DNA of 33,869 bases from an uncultured Clostridia bacterium (GCA_947584375.1 CANPWL010000020.1:1-33869), one strand, 5' to 3'; positions 16,646 through 24,550 are shown, counted from the first letter of the stretch. Translations and numbers: made by a program. Notes: generated by a model from the letters alone, not told the origin.

Positions 16646-17260
16646 TTTCCTCTTTTCTACCGCGCCGACCGGGCAAACTGCAAGGCAATTTCCACAGTGT
16701 AGGCAGTGATTCTGCTGAATCTGATAAGGCTTTCCCGGCTCAATGCACCGCTGAGGACAGTTTTTCAGACACTTGCCGCAGCCGATACATTTTTCGGAAA
16801 TGACGTATCCTTTTTGCGTGAGATTTCCCGCGCCGATGATGTAGCTCTCCCGAAAAATCGGGTTGACGTCTAAGTTAAAATACTCAATCTCGGCATCTTT
16901 TATTTCAAAGACAATCCCCGCCAGTTTTCGGGTATTGCCGGGATAGACGTTCGAGAGATAGGGCTGTTCCGAAAAAATCGTGTCAATCCACTTTTTCTGT
17001 TCATTCTCCGGGACGGGAACCGCCTTTGCGGACAGACGAATCATCTCTTTATACTTGGTATATCCCAACACCTGCACACGTCCGTCGGTCAGAAGCTCCT
17101 CACAAAATGCTTTTCCCTTTGCAGTGAAGAAAATCATTCTGTACGGCTCATAGTGGATTGCGGAGATGTTGCGTATCTGCGGTGCGCCGGTTTTATCCAC
17201 CGTGGCAAACGCGAGCACGCCGACATATTCTAATTTTTTCAGACAGGTTTGCGCGTCCAT
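16640..17260 (-). CDS. Flavin-binding PPOX-like protein fused to 2[4Fe-4S] ferredoxin
   Basis: The 206-residue protein has a split-barrel flavin domain of the pyridoxamine-phosphate-oxidase-like superfamily (about 1-135). It then has two cluster motifs: C158, C161, C164, C168 and C186, C189, C192, C196. It should pass electrons between a bound flavin and iron-sulfur clusters in the cytoplasm. It is the last gene of the minus-strand ACGX operon, nine bases after the flavoprotein gene, with GAGGTG before ATG 17260. It may supply or drain electrons for the maturation steps. The base composition is much richer in GC than the array next to it. Confidence 0.88.
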   Translation of the reverse strand: MDAQTCLKKLEYVGVLAFATVDKTGAPQIRNISAIHYEPYRMIFFTAKGKAFCEELLTDGRVQVLGYTKYKEMIRLSAKAVPVPENEQKKWIDTIFSEQPYLSNVYPGNTRKLAGIVFEIKDAEIEYFNLDVNPIFRESYIIGAGNLTQKGYVISEKCIGCGKCLKNCPQRCIEPGKPYQIQQNHCLHCGNCLAVCPVGAVEKRKK

Positions 17261-17269
17261 TTTTACACC

Positions 17270-17848
17270 TCATTCTATGATTTTACTTCGCTGCGCTTTT
17301 CTCGGCTTTCCTTTCGGATATTCACCCTCGCAATATCCCAAAAGGACAAAGCATCGTGCGATATAGTTTTCGGGAATATTCCATTCTCTCAAAAGAGCCG
17401 CTCCGATCTCATTATCAAAGGTTTCCTCGCCCCTTGCGACTATGCAGGAAGAAATACCGAGCTCGGTTGCCATCAGCACCATGTTCTCGGCGCAGCAAAA
17501 GGCGTCGGGGATACTGTAAAGAAAATTTTTCATGGCAAAGACGATACAGATAGCGGGCGCACCGTAGAACCCGCTTTTTATGGTCGGGTCGTCGATGATA
17601 CTGGGCTGGTCGGCGGAAACATAACTGCCTGACAGCCTTGAGCGGTCGAACCGGGCGACGTTCAGCCTGCCGATTTTCTCCGCAAGCTCCGCGTTTCGCA
17701 CGCCCACAATGATACTCCGCTGACCGCCTCCTGCGTTTGGCGCGTAGGTTCCCGCTTCAATGATTTTTTCCATATCTTCGCGGGAGATCTGCCTGTCCTG
17801 ATATTTTCGGATAGAACGGCGGCGTTTCATAAGCTTCAAAAGTTCCAT
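17270..17848 (-). CDS. Nitroreductase-family flavoprotein of the ACGX operon
   Basis: The start is ATG 17848 rather than in-frame codons further up: AGAGG lies seven bases before it, and it overlaps the TGA of the radical SAM gene (TGATG), implying coupled translation. The 192-residue protein has the family opening RRRSIRKY (FMN phosphate contact), APNAGGGQ, the central GAPAIC and FCCAENMVLMATELGISSC block, and the CFVLLGYCEGEYPKGKPRK end. It is an FMN oxidoreductase; in RiPP clusters such enzymes can oxidise or dehydrogenate the peptide. The substrate is not visible from sequence. Confidence 0.88.
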   Translation of the reverse strand: MELLKLMKRRRSIRKYQDRQISREDMEKIIEAGTYAPNAGGGQRSIIVGVRNAELAEKIGRLNVARFDRSRLSGSYVSADQPSIIDDPTIKSGFYGAPAICIVFAMKNFLYSIPDAFCCAENMVLMATELGISSCIVARGEETFDNEIGAALLREWNIPENYIARCFVLLGYCEGEYPKGKPRKAQRSKIIE

Positions 17849-18882
17849 CAGCATACCTCTTTCCAGCACTGCGGGTCGGCGGCATAAAAGTCGCCGTTTG
17901 TTCCCTTTGCCACGGCGGGACAGCCCCTGCACCATGCCTTCAGCTCACATTTTCTGCATTTTTGGAATTTATCATACTCTCGGTACTGCTCCATTTCGCA
18001 CACCCATACGTCGGCAAGGCGGTCGGTGAAAACGTTTCCGACCTTACTGTCGGCAACGCGGCGGCAGGCGTAAACGTCGCCGGTAGGAAGTATTGTGATA
18101 TGGCAATTTCCGCAGTTACACCCTCCGTAAATCATACTCTCTTTCACGCCTTCGGGGATTTTGAAAGCTCCTGTTTCATACTCGTAGAGAGTCCAGAGGT
18201 GGTCTTTTTTGTTGAAATATGTCCGGCAGCCTTTCGCTTCATACTCCTTGAATTTTTTATCGCAAATAGCCAGCAATTCGCGGTATTCCTGCGTAGTCAT
18301 TGAAGCGTCCAAGTCGCCGCCGCTCGGAATATACCGAGAAAAAGCAAAAACATTTGCATCAGCAACCACCACCGCGTCAATGATCCCCGGCACCTCCAAG
18401 CGGTTTGTTTTTGATACCGTCGTCATAATCACGCTTCGCATTCCCGAACGGTTTATACAGCCAATTTTTTCAATCGTGCAGTCAAACGAGCCGGGCTTGC
18501 GAAACCAGTCGTGAGTGTCACGAAGTCCGTCAATTGAGAGCTGATATTTCTCGCAGCCGTATGACCTGAGCTTTCTACACACCTCATCGTCAAGGTGAAA
18601 CGGATTGCCCATAATCGTAAACGGAATATTGTGTTCTTTAAATAGATCCAGAAGCCGCCAGAAATCCGGGTGCAGAATCGGGTCGCCGCCGGTCAGATAG
18701 AAATATGGCAGACGGTCGTAAACCTCGCAAAAATCAAGGCAGTTATAGAACGTATCCTCTATCTGCGCCCAGCTCATTGAATCCGGCTTTTTGCACACAT
18801 CGCCAGAGAAAATGTAGCAGTGCTTGCACCTCTGGTCGCACTCGTCGGTGATGTGCCACTGAAAAGAAAAATACTGTTTCAT
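17848..18882 (-). CDS. Radical SAM/SPASM maturase, ACGX system
   Basis: The 344-residue protein has the SAM-cluster motif C15-x3-C19-x2-C22 (CDQRCKHC), GGDP at 65-68, and a Cys-rich C-terminal SPASM region (Cys 255, 257, 260, 273, 309, 312, 318, 321, 339, 344) for auxiliary iron-sulfur clusters. GAGGA precedes ATG 18882. It lies 91 bases after a 58-residue peptide with ACG repeats and matches the radical SAM type named for that ACGX peptide. It presumably modifies the Cys or neighbouring residues of the repeats by radical chemistry. The product structure is unknown to me. Confidence 0.9.
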   Translation of the reverse strand: MKQYFSFQWHITDECDQRCKHCYIFSGDVCKKPDSMSWAQIEDTFYNCLDFCEVYDRLPYFYLTGGDPILHPDFWRLLDLFKEHNIPFTIMGNPFHLDDEVCRKLRSYGCEKYQLSIDGLRDTHDWFRKPGSFDCTIEKIGCINRSGMRSVIMTTVSKTNRLEVPGIIDAVVVADANVFAFSRYIPSGGDLDASMTTQEYRELLAICDKKFKEYEAKGCRTYFNKKDHLWTLYEYETGAFKIPEGVKESMIYGGCNCGNCHITILPTGDVYACRRVADSKVGNVFTDRLADVWVCEMEQYREYDKFQKCRKCELKAWCRGCPAVAKGTNGDFYAADPQCWKEVC

Positions 18883-18930
18883 GTTTTCCTCGCTTTATCT
18901 GAAATCGGTCGCGCCGAAGAATAATCACGT

Positions 18931-18954
18931 TCCCGGCAAGAAATCTCGCCGGGA
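18931..18954 (-). promoter_or_regulatory. GC-rich hairpin between precursor and maturase genes
   Basis: TCCCGGC and GCCGGGA pair perfectly around a 10-base loop, 20 bases after the precursor stop on the minus strand. No U run follows, so it may allow partial read-through or protect the precursor mRNA and keep the peptide in excess over its enzyme. Confidence 0.55.
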
Positions 18955-18973
18955 GTGGTCGAAAATGGATTGG

Positions 18974-19150
18974 TTACTTCTTGTCACTTGCGCCACAGGC
19001 AGTTCCACAAGCAGCAGGATTTTCCTCCTGCTTGTCAGCTGCACCACAGGCGGCAGGTTTTTCCTCCTGCTTATCGGCAGCTCCACAGGCTGTTCCACAG
19101 GAAGAAGCCGTCTTTTCCTCGTTCCATTCGGCAAGATTTGAAAGTGCCAT
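18974..19150 (-). CDS. ACGX-repeat RiPP precursor peptide
   Basis: A 58-codon gene encodes a leader MALSNLAEWNEEK and then a core with five Cys-Gly units: SCGTACGAADKQEEKP, AACGAADKQEENP, AACGTACGASDKK. The middle two repeats share the spacer AADKQEE(K/N)P. AGGAGG (19159-19164 on the plus strand, read in reverse) lies eight bases before ATG 19150. Every Cys is followed by Gly and all but the first are preceded by Ala, as in ACGX-repeat targets of the radical SAM enzyme encoded just downstream. It is expected to be ribosomally made and modified; its role, for example redox or metal binding, is unknown. Confidence 0.9.
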   Translation of the reverse strand: MALSNLAEWNEEKTASSCGTACGAADKQEEKPAACGAADKQEENPAACGTACGASDKK

Positions 19151-19228
19151 GATTGTTTCCTCCTTTACGGAATTCGGGATTTTGTCTCCCGTAATTATTA
19201 TTTTACAAGTTTTTCGGACCCGCGCAAG

Positions 19229-19262
19229 TACGCACTTTTTTGTGAGATACGCACCTTTTTGT
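19229..19262. promoter_or_regulatory. Direct-repeat candidate operator between divergent genes
   Basis: TACGCACTTTTTTGT (19229-19243) and TACGCACCTTTTTGT (19248-19262) are 14/15 identical, 19 bases apart. Each is an imperfect palindrome CAC-T run-GT. HxlR-family proteins are known to bind tandem direct repeats, so this is a likely site for the regulator encoded next to it. Assignment is inference. Confidence 0.55.
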
Positions 19263-19309
19263 AACCTTTGCGTGTTTGCGGACTTTATGAAGAAAAAATT
19301 TTTTACCTA

Positions 19310-19338
19310 TTGCATTTTCTTAGATGTTGCAGTATAAT
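19310..19338 (+). promoter_or_regulatory. Promoter of the HxlR-type gene
   Basis: TTGCAT, a 17-base spacer, then a perfect TATAAT at 19333-19338, 40 bases before the start codon. Confidence 0.7.
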
Positions 19339-19378
19339 GTGAGTGTAACATTCTTTTTTGATGCGACGGAGGTATCAT

Positions 19379-19708
19379 ATGAAAACGAAAGCCGAGCTAT
19401 TGCCAGAATGTCCCGTTGCGACGACCGTTCAGCTCATCGGGAACAAGTGGAAGCTTCTTATCATACGCAATCTGTCTGCCCGCCCATGGCGATTTAACGA
19501 GCTTCAGCGGGACTTGGACGGCATCAGCCAAAAGGTACTGACGGACAGCCTGCGGTCAATGGAAGCGGATGGGATCATTACCCGCACCGTCTACGCCGAA
19601 GTCCCGCCGAGAGTGGAGTACGCACTGTCGGAGCTGGGAGAATCATTGAAGCCTATACTTGAGGTGATGAGGGCGTGGGGAGAGATGTATAAGAAAGGGA
19701 AAGAGTAA
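19379..19708 (+). CDS. HxlR-family winged-helix regulator
   Basis: The start ATG 19379 has GGAGG (19368-19372) at good spacing. The 109-residue product opens with ECPVATTVQLIGNKWKLLII, typical of HxlR (DUF24) proteins, with Cys11 in the place where redox-sensing members keep their reactive Cys. The rest follows the family: ARPWRFNELQRDL, ISQKVLTDSLRSME, DGIITR, VEYALSELG. Divergent from the ACGX operon, it probably controls that operon and itself in answer to an electrophile or redox signal. A terminator follows directly. Confidence 0.88.
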   Translation: MKTKAELLPECPVATTVQLIGNKWKLLIIRNLSARPWRFNELQRDLDGISQKVLTDSLRSMEADGIITRTVYAEVPPRVEYALSELGESLKPILEVMRAWGEMYKKGKE

Positions 19709-19709
19709 T

Positions 19710-19745
19710 AAAATCGGGGCTTTGCAATGAAAGTTCCGATTTTTT
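19710..19745 (+). terminator. Terminator of the HxlR-type gene
   Basis: AATCGGGGCTTT pairs with AAAGTTCCGATT (12 bp with two G-U pairs, loop GCAATG), followed by a T run. Confidence 0.85.
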
Positions 19746-19942
19746 GACTGTTTGGTGATAATAAACCCGCTCAAACCCGCAAATTACAGGAATGGGCGGG
19801 TACCGGATTTCTGATTGCTTTGCACTGATGTTTGTTATGCTTTATGGGGAGTTGTCATCAGTAAGTTTACATAAAAGCGTAATCAACTGCAAAAAGCAGT
19901 ACAAATTATTCGCATACAAAAATATTTAAAAGGAGTACTATT
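19746..19942 (+). other. Upstream region of the GH127 gene
   Basis: About 197 bases without a gene. AAAGGAG (19928-19934) serves ATG 19943. I see no clear consensus promoter and no operator. Confidence 0.4.
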
Positions 19943-21832
19943 ATGAAACATCTTTCCCGTCTTTTTCCCGGAAGTTACCGCTCTGCTGGTTTTATTGAAA
20001 AATACCAGCGGCTTGTTAAAGAGATGGTCTTACCTTACCAGTACGATGTCATGTGTGACATTGCAGACGGTGCGGAAAAGAGTCACGCAATTAAAAATTT
20101 TGAAAATGCCGCTAAGCTTCTTAAGGGCGAGAATCCCGGCGAAGCCTTCTACGGTATGATTTTTCAGGACAGCGATGTTGCCAAGTGGATTGAGGCAACG
20201 GCGTATTCGCTGATGAGATACCCGGACTCCAGTCTTGAAAATGTGTTGGATGACCTTATCAACACTATTTCAGAAGCTCAGGACAGCGACGGCTATCTTA
20301 ACACTTACTTTACACTTTCTGATAAGGACAAGCGATGGACAAATCTTTTGGAGGCGCACGAGCTTTATTGTGCAGGGCATATGATTGAAGCCGCCTGCGC
20401 CTATTTTGAGGCGACGGGGAAGACAAAGTTCCTTGATGTTATGACGAAAAACGTCGAGCATATCTACAAAAGGTTCGTGACCGATGGCTATGAAGGCTGC
20501 CCCGGTCACCCTGAAATTGAGCTTGCGTTGATGAAAATGTACAGAATCACTCAAAACAGACACTGCCTTGAGCTGGTAGAGAGATTTGTCAACGATCGTG
20601 GAAAGGATCCGGGATTTTACGCAAAGGAAAGGGAAAAACGCAACTGGACAGTATGGGACACCGACCCTTGGGACAACGTCTACCGCCAGAGTGACAGACC
20701 AGTTCGTGAGCAGACAGATGCCGAAGGGCATGCTGTGAGGGCAATGTATCTCTACACCGGTATGGCAGATTTAGCAAGTGAGACGGATGATAAAACGCTT
20801 TTTGATTCATGTTGCCGTCTCTGGAAAAGCGTCACCCAAAAGAGAATGTATGTCACAGGCGGCATAGGATCAACGGTTATAGGAGAGGCGTTCAGCGTTG
20901 ACTATGACCTCCCGCCCGACACCGCCTACTGTGAGACCTGCGCTTCAATTGGGCTGATGCTTTTTGCCTCACGTATGCTCGAAAATGACCTTGACAGCGA
21001 ATATGCTGACGTTATGGAGCGGGCGTTTTATAACACCGTCCTTGCGGGCATGCAGCTTGACGGAAAAAAGTTTTTCTATGTCAACCCCCTAGAGTGCGTT
21101 CCAGGTATTTCCGGCGAGTCGCCAACCCACCGTCATGATCTGCCTTCCCGTCCATCGTGGTACACATGCGCCTGCTGCCCGCCGAATGTTGCGAGAATCA
21201 TCTCCTCAATAGGGCGTTATGCATACGGTGAAAGTGCTGACACTGCGTTTGTGAACCTCTACGCCGCCGGTGAGGTGAAATTTAAAAACGGCATTGAGCT
21301 TGTCTGCAAGACAGACTATCCATACGGCTTTGACGTTGATTTTAAGATATTGAGGGGCGGCAAACTCGCACTGAGGATTCCAAATTGGAGTAAAAAATTT
21401 GTGCTGCATGTAAATTCTAAGACTGTAACCCCCGAAATCAAAAAGGGATATGCCTATCTTGAAACCTGCGACAGTGATGAAATTCGGCTCAGCTTAGACA
21501 GTGAGCCGGGGTTCATTTACCCGTCAACCAAAATTCCTGCGCTTACCGGAAAAGTTGCTTTATACCGCGGTCCGCTAATCTACTGCTTCGAGGGCATTGA
21601 CAATGGCGGCGATGTGCTGTCGCTTAAAATTAAGACGGACATAGATCCAAAGATCATTCCCGACATATTCGCCCCAAAAATCGCAGTTCAGGCAATACGC
21701 AAGACCGACACTGGTGAACTTTACAGCTTCAAGTCGCATAAAATCGAGCCATGCGAGGCCATTGCCGTACCCTATTATACATGGGCGAATCGCGGTGTGA
21801 ATCAAATGAGAGTATGGATGGATGCGGAGTGA
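19943..21832 (+). CDS. GH127 beta-L-arabinofuranosidase
   Basis: The 629-residue cytoplasmic-type protein (no signal peptide) has an (alpha/alpha)6 barrel followed by beta domains. It shows the GH127 set: GEAF with E315 as acid/base, YCETC with E331 and C333, and CACCPPN with C411 and C412. By alignment to Bifidobacterium HypBA1 (E322, E338, C340, C417, C418), C411 is the nucleophile and E331, C333 and C412 help bind zinc. It should release L-arabinose from beta-linked arabinosides of plant cell-wall glycoproteins. It has GC-rich codons like the ACGX genes; no transporter or sensor accompanies it here. Confidence 0.92.
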   Translation: MKHLSRLFPGSYRSAGFIEKYQRLVKEMVLPYQYDVMCDIADGAEKSHAIKNFENAAKLLKGENPGEAFYGMIFQDSDVAKWIEATAYSLMRYPDSSLENVLDDLINTISEAQDSDGYLNTYFTLSDKDKRWTNLLEAHELYCAGHMIEAACAYFEATGKTKFLDVMTKNVEHIYKRFVTDGYEGCPGHPEIELALMKMYRITQNRHCLELVERFVNDRGKDPGFYAKEREKRNWTVWDTDPWDNVYRQSDRPVREQTDAEGHAVRAMYLYTGMADLASETDDKTLFDSCCRLWKSVTQKRMYVTGGIGSTVIGEAFSVDYDLPPDTAYCETCASIGLMLFASRMLENDLDSEYADVMERAFYNTVLAGMQLDGKKFFYVNPLECVPGISGESPTHRHDLPSRPSWYTCACCPPNVARIISSIGRYAYGESADTAFVNLYAAGEVKFKNGIELVCKTDYPYGFDVDFKILRGGKLALRIPNWSKKFVLHVNSKTVTPEIKKGYAYLETCDSDEIRLSLDSEPGFIYPSTKIPALTGKVALYRGPLIYCFEGIDNGGDVLSLKIKTDIDPKIIPDIFAPKIAVQAIRKTDTGELYSFKSHKIEPCEAIAVPYYTWANRGVNQMRVWMDAE

Positions 21833-21931
21833 TAAGAGATGAGTTGCTGGGAAAGAGCAATGGTTACCGGTAAATGATGTTTTGTCACTTATGATGGATG
21901 CTAAAGAGCTATTATATCAACATATAAATTA

Positions 21932-21967
21932 AGACACATGGAAATAAAATCCACGTGTCTTTTTTAT
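21932..21967 (+). terminator. Terminator downstream of the GH127 gene, related to the array hairpin
   Basis: AGACACATGG / CCACGTGTCT (one mismatch), loop AAATAAAAT, then TTTTTTA. The stem and loop resemble the array hairpins (AGGCACATAG-AAATAAAAA-CTATGTGTCT) 5.5 kb away. Confidence 0.8.
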
Positions 21968-22045
21968 GTAGCATTTGAATGTAAAAAAATCTCTGAGCCC
22001 TATCTGATCATCAGTCGAAACTGTTATATACGTTGTTTTTTTATA

Positions 22046-22103
22046 AATAACTCCTTTTATCTTAGCATAGATAATTTAATGCGATAAGATAAAAGGAGAT
22101 TAT
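22046..22103. repeat. Long AT-rich inverted repeat
   Basis: CTCCTTTTATCTTA (22051-22064) and TAAGATAAAAGGAG (22085-22098) are perfect complements; AATAA/TTATT outside and GCAT/ATGC inside extend the stem with small bulges. It stands between convergent genes and may be a two-way terminator or a small palindromic element. Confidence 0.55.
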
Positions 22104-22184
22104 TAGTTTTTATATTACGGTTATTTTAATAAAAGTATTTTTAGGTTTAAGTTTAAAATGTTTTATACTGAGCTTTATTATACT

Positions 22185-22763
22185 CTATCTCCAACATATT
22201 TTGCACATAGAGTATCCTGCATTTAAAGCCCCTTGCAGATCGTTAGTGGTCGGATACAGATATTCATACTTAAAAGTTCTGCAGCCTTGCTTATGTACTA
22301 TCATAGACTTAGGATTCAATACATAGGTGAGACTGTATGAAGTAGTAGCTTTTCTTGGGGTGGTTCTTGTTTGTGTTTTTACTATCGCTGTCTTTGTCCT
22401 TAATGCTTTAATATTACTCCATTTGCCGTACTTTTTAGTACCGTTGATTTTTGTGTAGGCTCTGATCTTGACATAATACTTTGTACCGCTTTTTAGTCTT
22501 GTTATTCTCTTGTTTGATTCATTTACTGTATTTACGGTTTTGGATTTTTTAAATTTTTTGTTAGTGGAGATCTTAATTTGATATCCCTTTGCATGTTTAA
22601 CGCTTTTCCATATTACTTTTACAGTAGTTGTTGAAATGATTTTAACACTTTTTAAACTTACCTTTGATGGCTTTATTGTACTGTCGGCTGAGGTTGAGAT
22701 TGGAGTGATCAGCACGGATAGCAACATAGCGGTCATTGTTAAAATTGATATTAGTCTTTTCAT
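22185..22763 (-). CDS. Secreted FnIII protein with C-terminal His/Cys motif
   Basis: The 192-residue protein has a signal peptide (1-27, ending STSA-D) and one fibronectin type III domain (about 32-122, with YQIKIST, YYVKIRAYT, YGKWS). A Thr-rich linker leads to a C-terminal module YVLNPKSMIVHKQGC...GYSMCKIC. H157, C161, C187 and C190 recall the small zinc-type module found at the ends of many Clostridia secreted proteins. GGAGG precedes ATG 22763. It is probably displayed or released, binding a surface polymer or metal. The function is not known. Confidence 0.75.
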   Translation of the reverse strand: MKRLISILTMTAMLLSVLITPISTSADSTIKPSKVSLKSVKIISTTTVKVIWKSVKHAKGYQIKISTNKKFKKSKTVNTVNESNKRITRLKSGTKYYVKIRAYTKINGTKKYGKWSNIKALRTKTAIVKTQTRTTPRKATTSYSLTYVLNPKSMIVHKQGCRTFKYEYLYPTTNDLQGALNAGYSMCKICWR

Positions 22764-22777
22764 TTAAAATTTCCTCC

Positions 22778-22806
22778 TTGACATTTACTAAATAATTTTA
22801 TATAAT
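22778..22806 (+). promoter_or_regulatory. Perfect consensus promoter without a downstream gene
   Basis: TTGACA (22778-22783), 17 bases, TATAAT (22801-22806). It points away from the FnIII gene, toward a hairpin terminator about 50 bases on. Confidence 0.75.
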
Positions 22807-22812
22807 ATATTT

Positions 22813-22896
22813 GTAGGAATATGGAGAATATCTCTATATTTTGTATAATACACCTTAATCCCTATTAGTAATTACGATATTGATAGGGATTTTTAT
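22813..22896 (+). ncRNA. Candidate small RNA
   Basis: From the expected start near 22813, a first hairpin (ATATGGAGA / TCTCTATAT) is followed by a terminator: AATCCCTAT (22857-22865) pairs with ATAGGGATT (22883-22891), then a T run. The transcript would be about 84 bases. A 15-codon frame (ATG 22821) exists but has a poor ribosome site. It matches no RNA family I recognise. Confidence 0.5.
22857..22896 (+). terminator. Intrinsic terminator of the candidate small RNA
   Basis: A nine-bp perfect stem AATCCCTAT / ATAGGGATT with a 17-base loop and TTTTTATTT tail. Confidence 0.7.
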
Positions 22897-23149
22897 TTGG
22901 AATGAAATAATTTCTTATTATATAATTTTATTTTTTTATGTTCTTAAATGCTAATACTCTATATAATACACCTTATATTTACAATATAACACATATAAAA
23001 GAAAAAATCAACAGTAAAATATAAATAATGTAAAAATGGTTAAAGAGACATTTTAGTAAGCGGTTATTTATATATAGATTTATTATCTTATATCACCTGA
23101 ATGAATTTATTAGTGTGTAATAAAAATGTGAAGAAATTTAATTATTTAT
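22897..23149. other. AT-rich intergenic region
   Basis: No gene is visible. The 14-mer TATAATACACCTTA at 22962-22975 repeats 22844-22857 exactly, which may mark an old partial duplication of the small-RNA region. Confidence 0.4.
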
Positions 23150-23178
23150 TTGACATTTGTAACATAGACTGTTAAACT
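23150..23178 (+). promoter_or_regulatory. Promoter of the aldo/keto reductase gene
   Basis: TTGACA (23150-23155), 17 bases, TAAACT (23173-23178); the start codon is 52 bases on, with AAGGAG as ribosome site. Confidence 0.65.
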
Positions 23179-23230
23179 AAAATTATAAAGATAAAATATA
23201 TCTGAAAAATTTAATGAAGGAGTAGGTAAA

Positions 23231-24361
23231 ATGGTTACAAAAAAATTTAAAGATTTAGAATTATCAGCACTTGGATTGGGTTGTATGCGTCTGCCGGTTA
23301 TTGATTACAACGATTCGAGAATTGACGAAGAAAAAACAGCGGAAATGGTTGCATATGCTATGGAGCATGGCATTAACTATTATGATACGGCATGGGGTTA
23401 TCATGGACATAATTCAGAAACAGTTATGGGTAAGATTTTAAAAAATTATCCTAGAAACAGTTATTACCTAGCCTCAAAGTTTCCGGGATATGACCTTTCA
23501 AATATGCCAAAGGTTGAAGAAATATTTGAAAAGCAGCTAAAAAAGTGCTGCGTAGATTATTTTGATTTTTATTTGTTCCATAATGTATGTGAGATGAATA
23601 TTGACGCTTACCTTGATGAAAAATACGGTATTTTTGAGTATTTGATTGAGCAAAAGAAAAACGGACGTATTCGTCATTTGGGCTTTTCTGCACATGGAAG
23701 TATTGATGTTATCAAGAGGTTTCTTGATAAATACGGCGAGTATATGGAATTTTGTCAGCTTCAGATAAATTATATTGACTGGACATTTCAAAATGCAAAG
23801 GACAAAGTTGATTTATTGAATAGTTTTAATATACCGATATGGGTTATGGAACCGCTGCGTGGAGGTAAGCTTGCAAAATTACCTGAAAGTGAGGAAGAAA
23901 AATTAAAAGAACTTCGTCCTGATGAAAAAATACCCGCATGGGCATTTAGATTTTTGCAAAGCATTCCCGGTGTTACTATGATACTTTCAGGAATGTCGAA
24001 TTATGAGCAGCTTCAGGAAAATATAAAAACCTTTGAAACAGAAAAACCATTGTCTAAAGAAGAAATGGAAACATTACTTAATATTGCAGACAAAGCGCTA
24101 AACAGGGTTCTTCCTTGTACTGCTTGTCATTATTGTGTTAGTCATTGTCCGAAAGGATTGGATATACCGACGCTTTTGGAATTATATAATGAGCATAGTT
24201 TTACCGGGGGCGGTTTTATTGCACCTATGGCATTGATGGCAATTGCAGAAGAAAAGCATCCGACAGCCTGCATTGGTTGCAGAAGCTGTGAGGCGGTTTG
24301 TCCGCAGCAGATAAAAATTTCAGAGGCAATGGCTGATTTTGCTGAGAGATTAAAGGGTTAA
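23231..24361 (+). CDS. Aldo/keto reductase with ferredoxin-like C-terminus
   Basis: The 376-residue protein has an NAD(P)-dependent TIM-barrel domain (LGLGCMRLP; YYDTAWGYHGHNSE with the Asp and Tyr of the active site; FSAHGS) up to about residue 280. A 4Fe-4S domain follows with CTACHYCVSHCPKG near 300 and CIGCRSCEAVCPQ near 350. This fused architecture (COG1453) is common in anaerobes; substrates are mostly unassigned. It is cytoplasmic. It has its own promoter upstream and a terminator 150 bases downstream, so it is a single-gene unit. Confidence 0.92.
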   Translation: MVTKKFKDLELSALGLGCMRLPVIDYNDSRIDEEKTAEMVAYAMEHGINYYDTAWGYHGHNSETVMGKILKNYPRNSYYLASKFPGYDLSNMPKVEEIFEKQLKKCCVDYFDFYLFHNVCEMNIDAYLDEKYGIFEYLIEQKKNGRIRHLGFSAHGSIDVIKRFLDKYGEYMEFCQLQINYIDWTFQNAKDKVDLLNSFNIPIWVMEPLRGGKLAKLPESEEEKLKELRPDEKIPAWAFRFLQSIPGVTMILSGMSNYEQLQENIKTFETEKPLSKEEMETLLNIADKALNRVLPCTACHYCVSHCPKGLDIPTLLELYNEHSFTGGGFIAPMALMAIAEEKHPTACIGCRSCEAVCPQQIKISEAMADFAERLKG

Positions 24362-24512
24362 AGCTATTTGAAAGATTATAGCAAGGTAGTCGTTTTACTT
24401 ATATTTTATCTGTCGCATCAATTATTTTTTATCGAGAAATGAAAGTATGCAATTGTGCCTTTTAGAAAGGAAAAGAAAAAATATTAAAGTGAAAATTTAA
24501 AATCAAAATATT

Positions 24513-24550
24513 AACCACACTGTTAAAATGAACATCAGTGTGGTTTATTT
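24513..24550 (+). terminator. Terminator after the aldo/keto reductase gene
   Basis: AACCACACTG / CAGTGTGGTT, a 10-bp perfect stem, then TATTTATT. Confidence 0.85.

Noticed and set aside
18743-19337. Several plus- and minus-strand frames (60-118 codons) across the ACGX precursor region
   Set aside because: They are other-frame readings of the repeated Cys-Gly codons; only the 58-codon frame has a ribosome site, fits the operon strand and makes an ACGX peptide.
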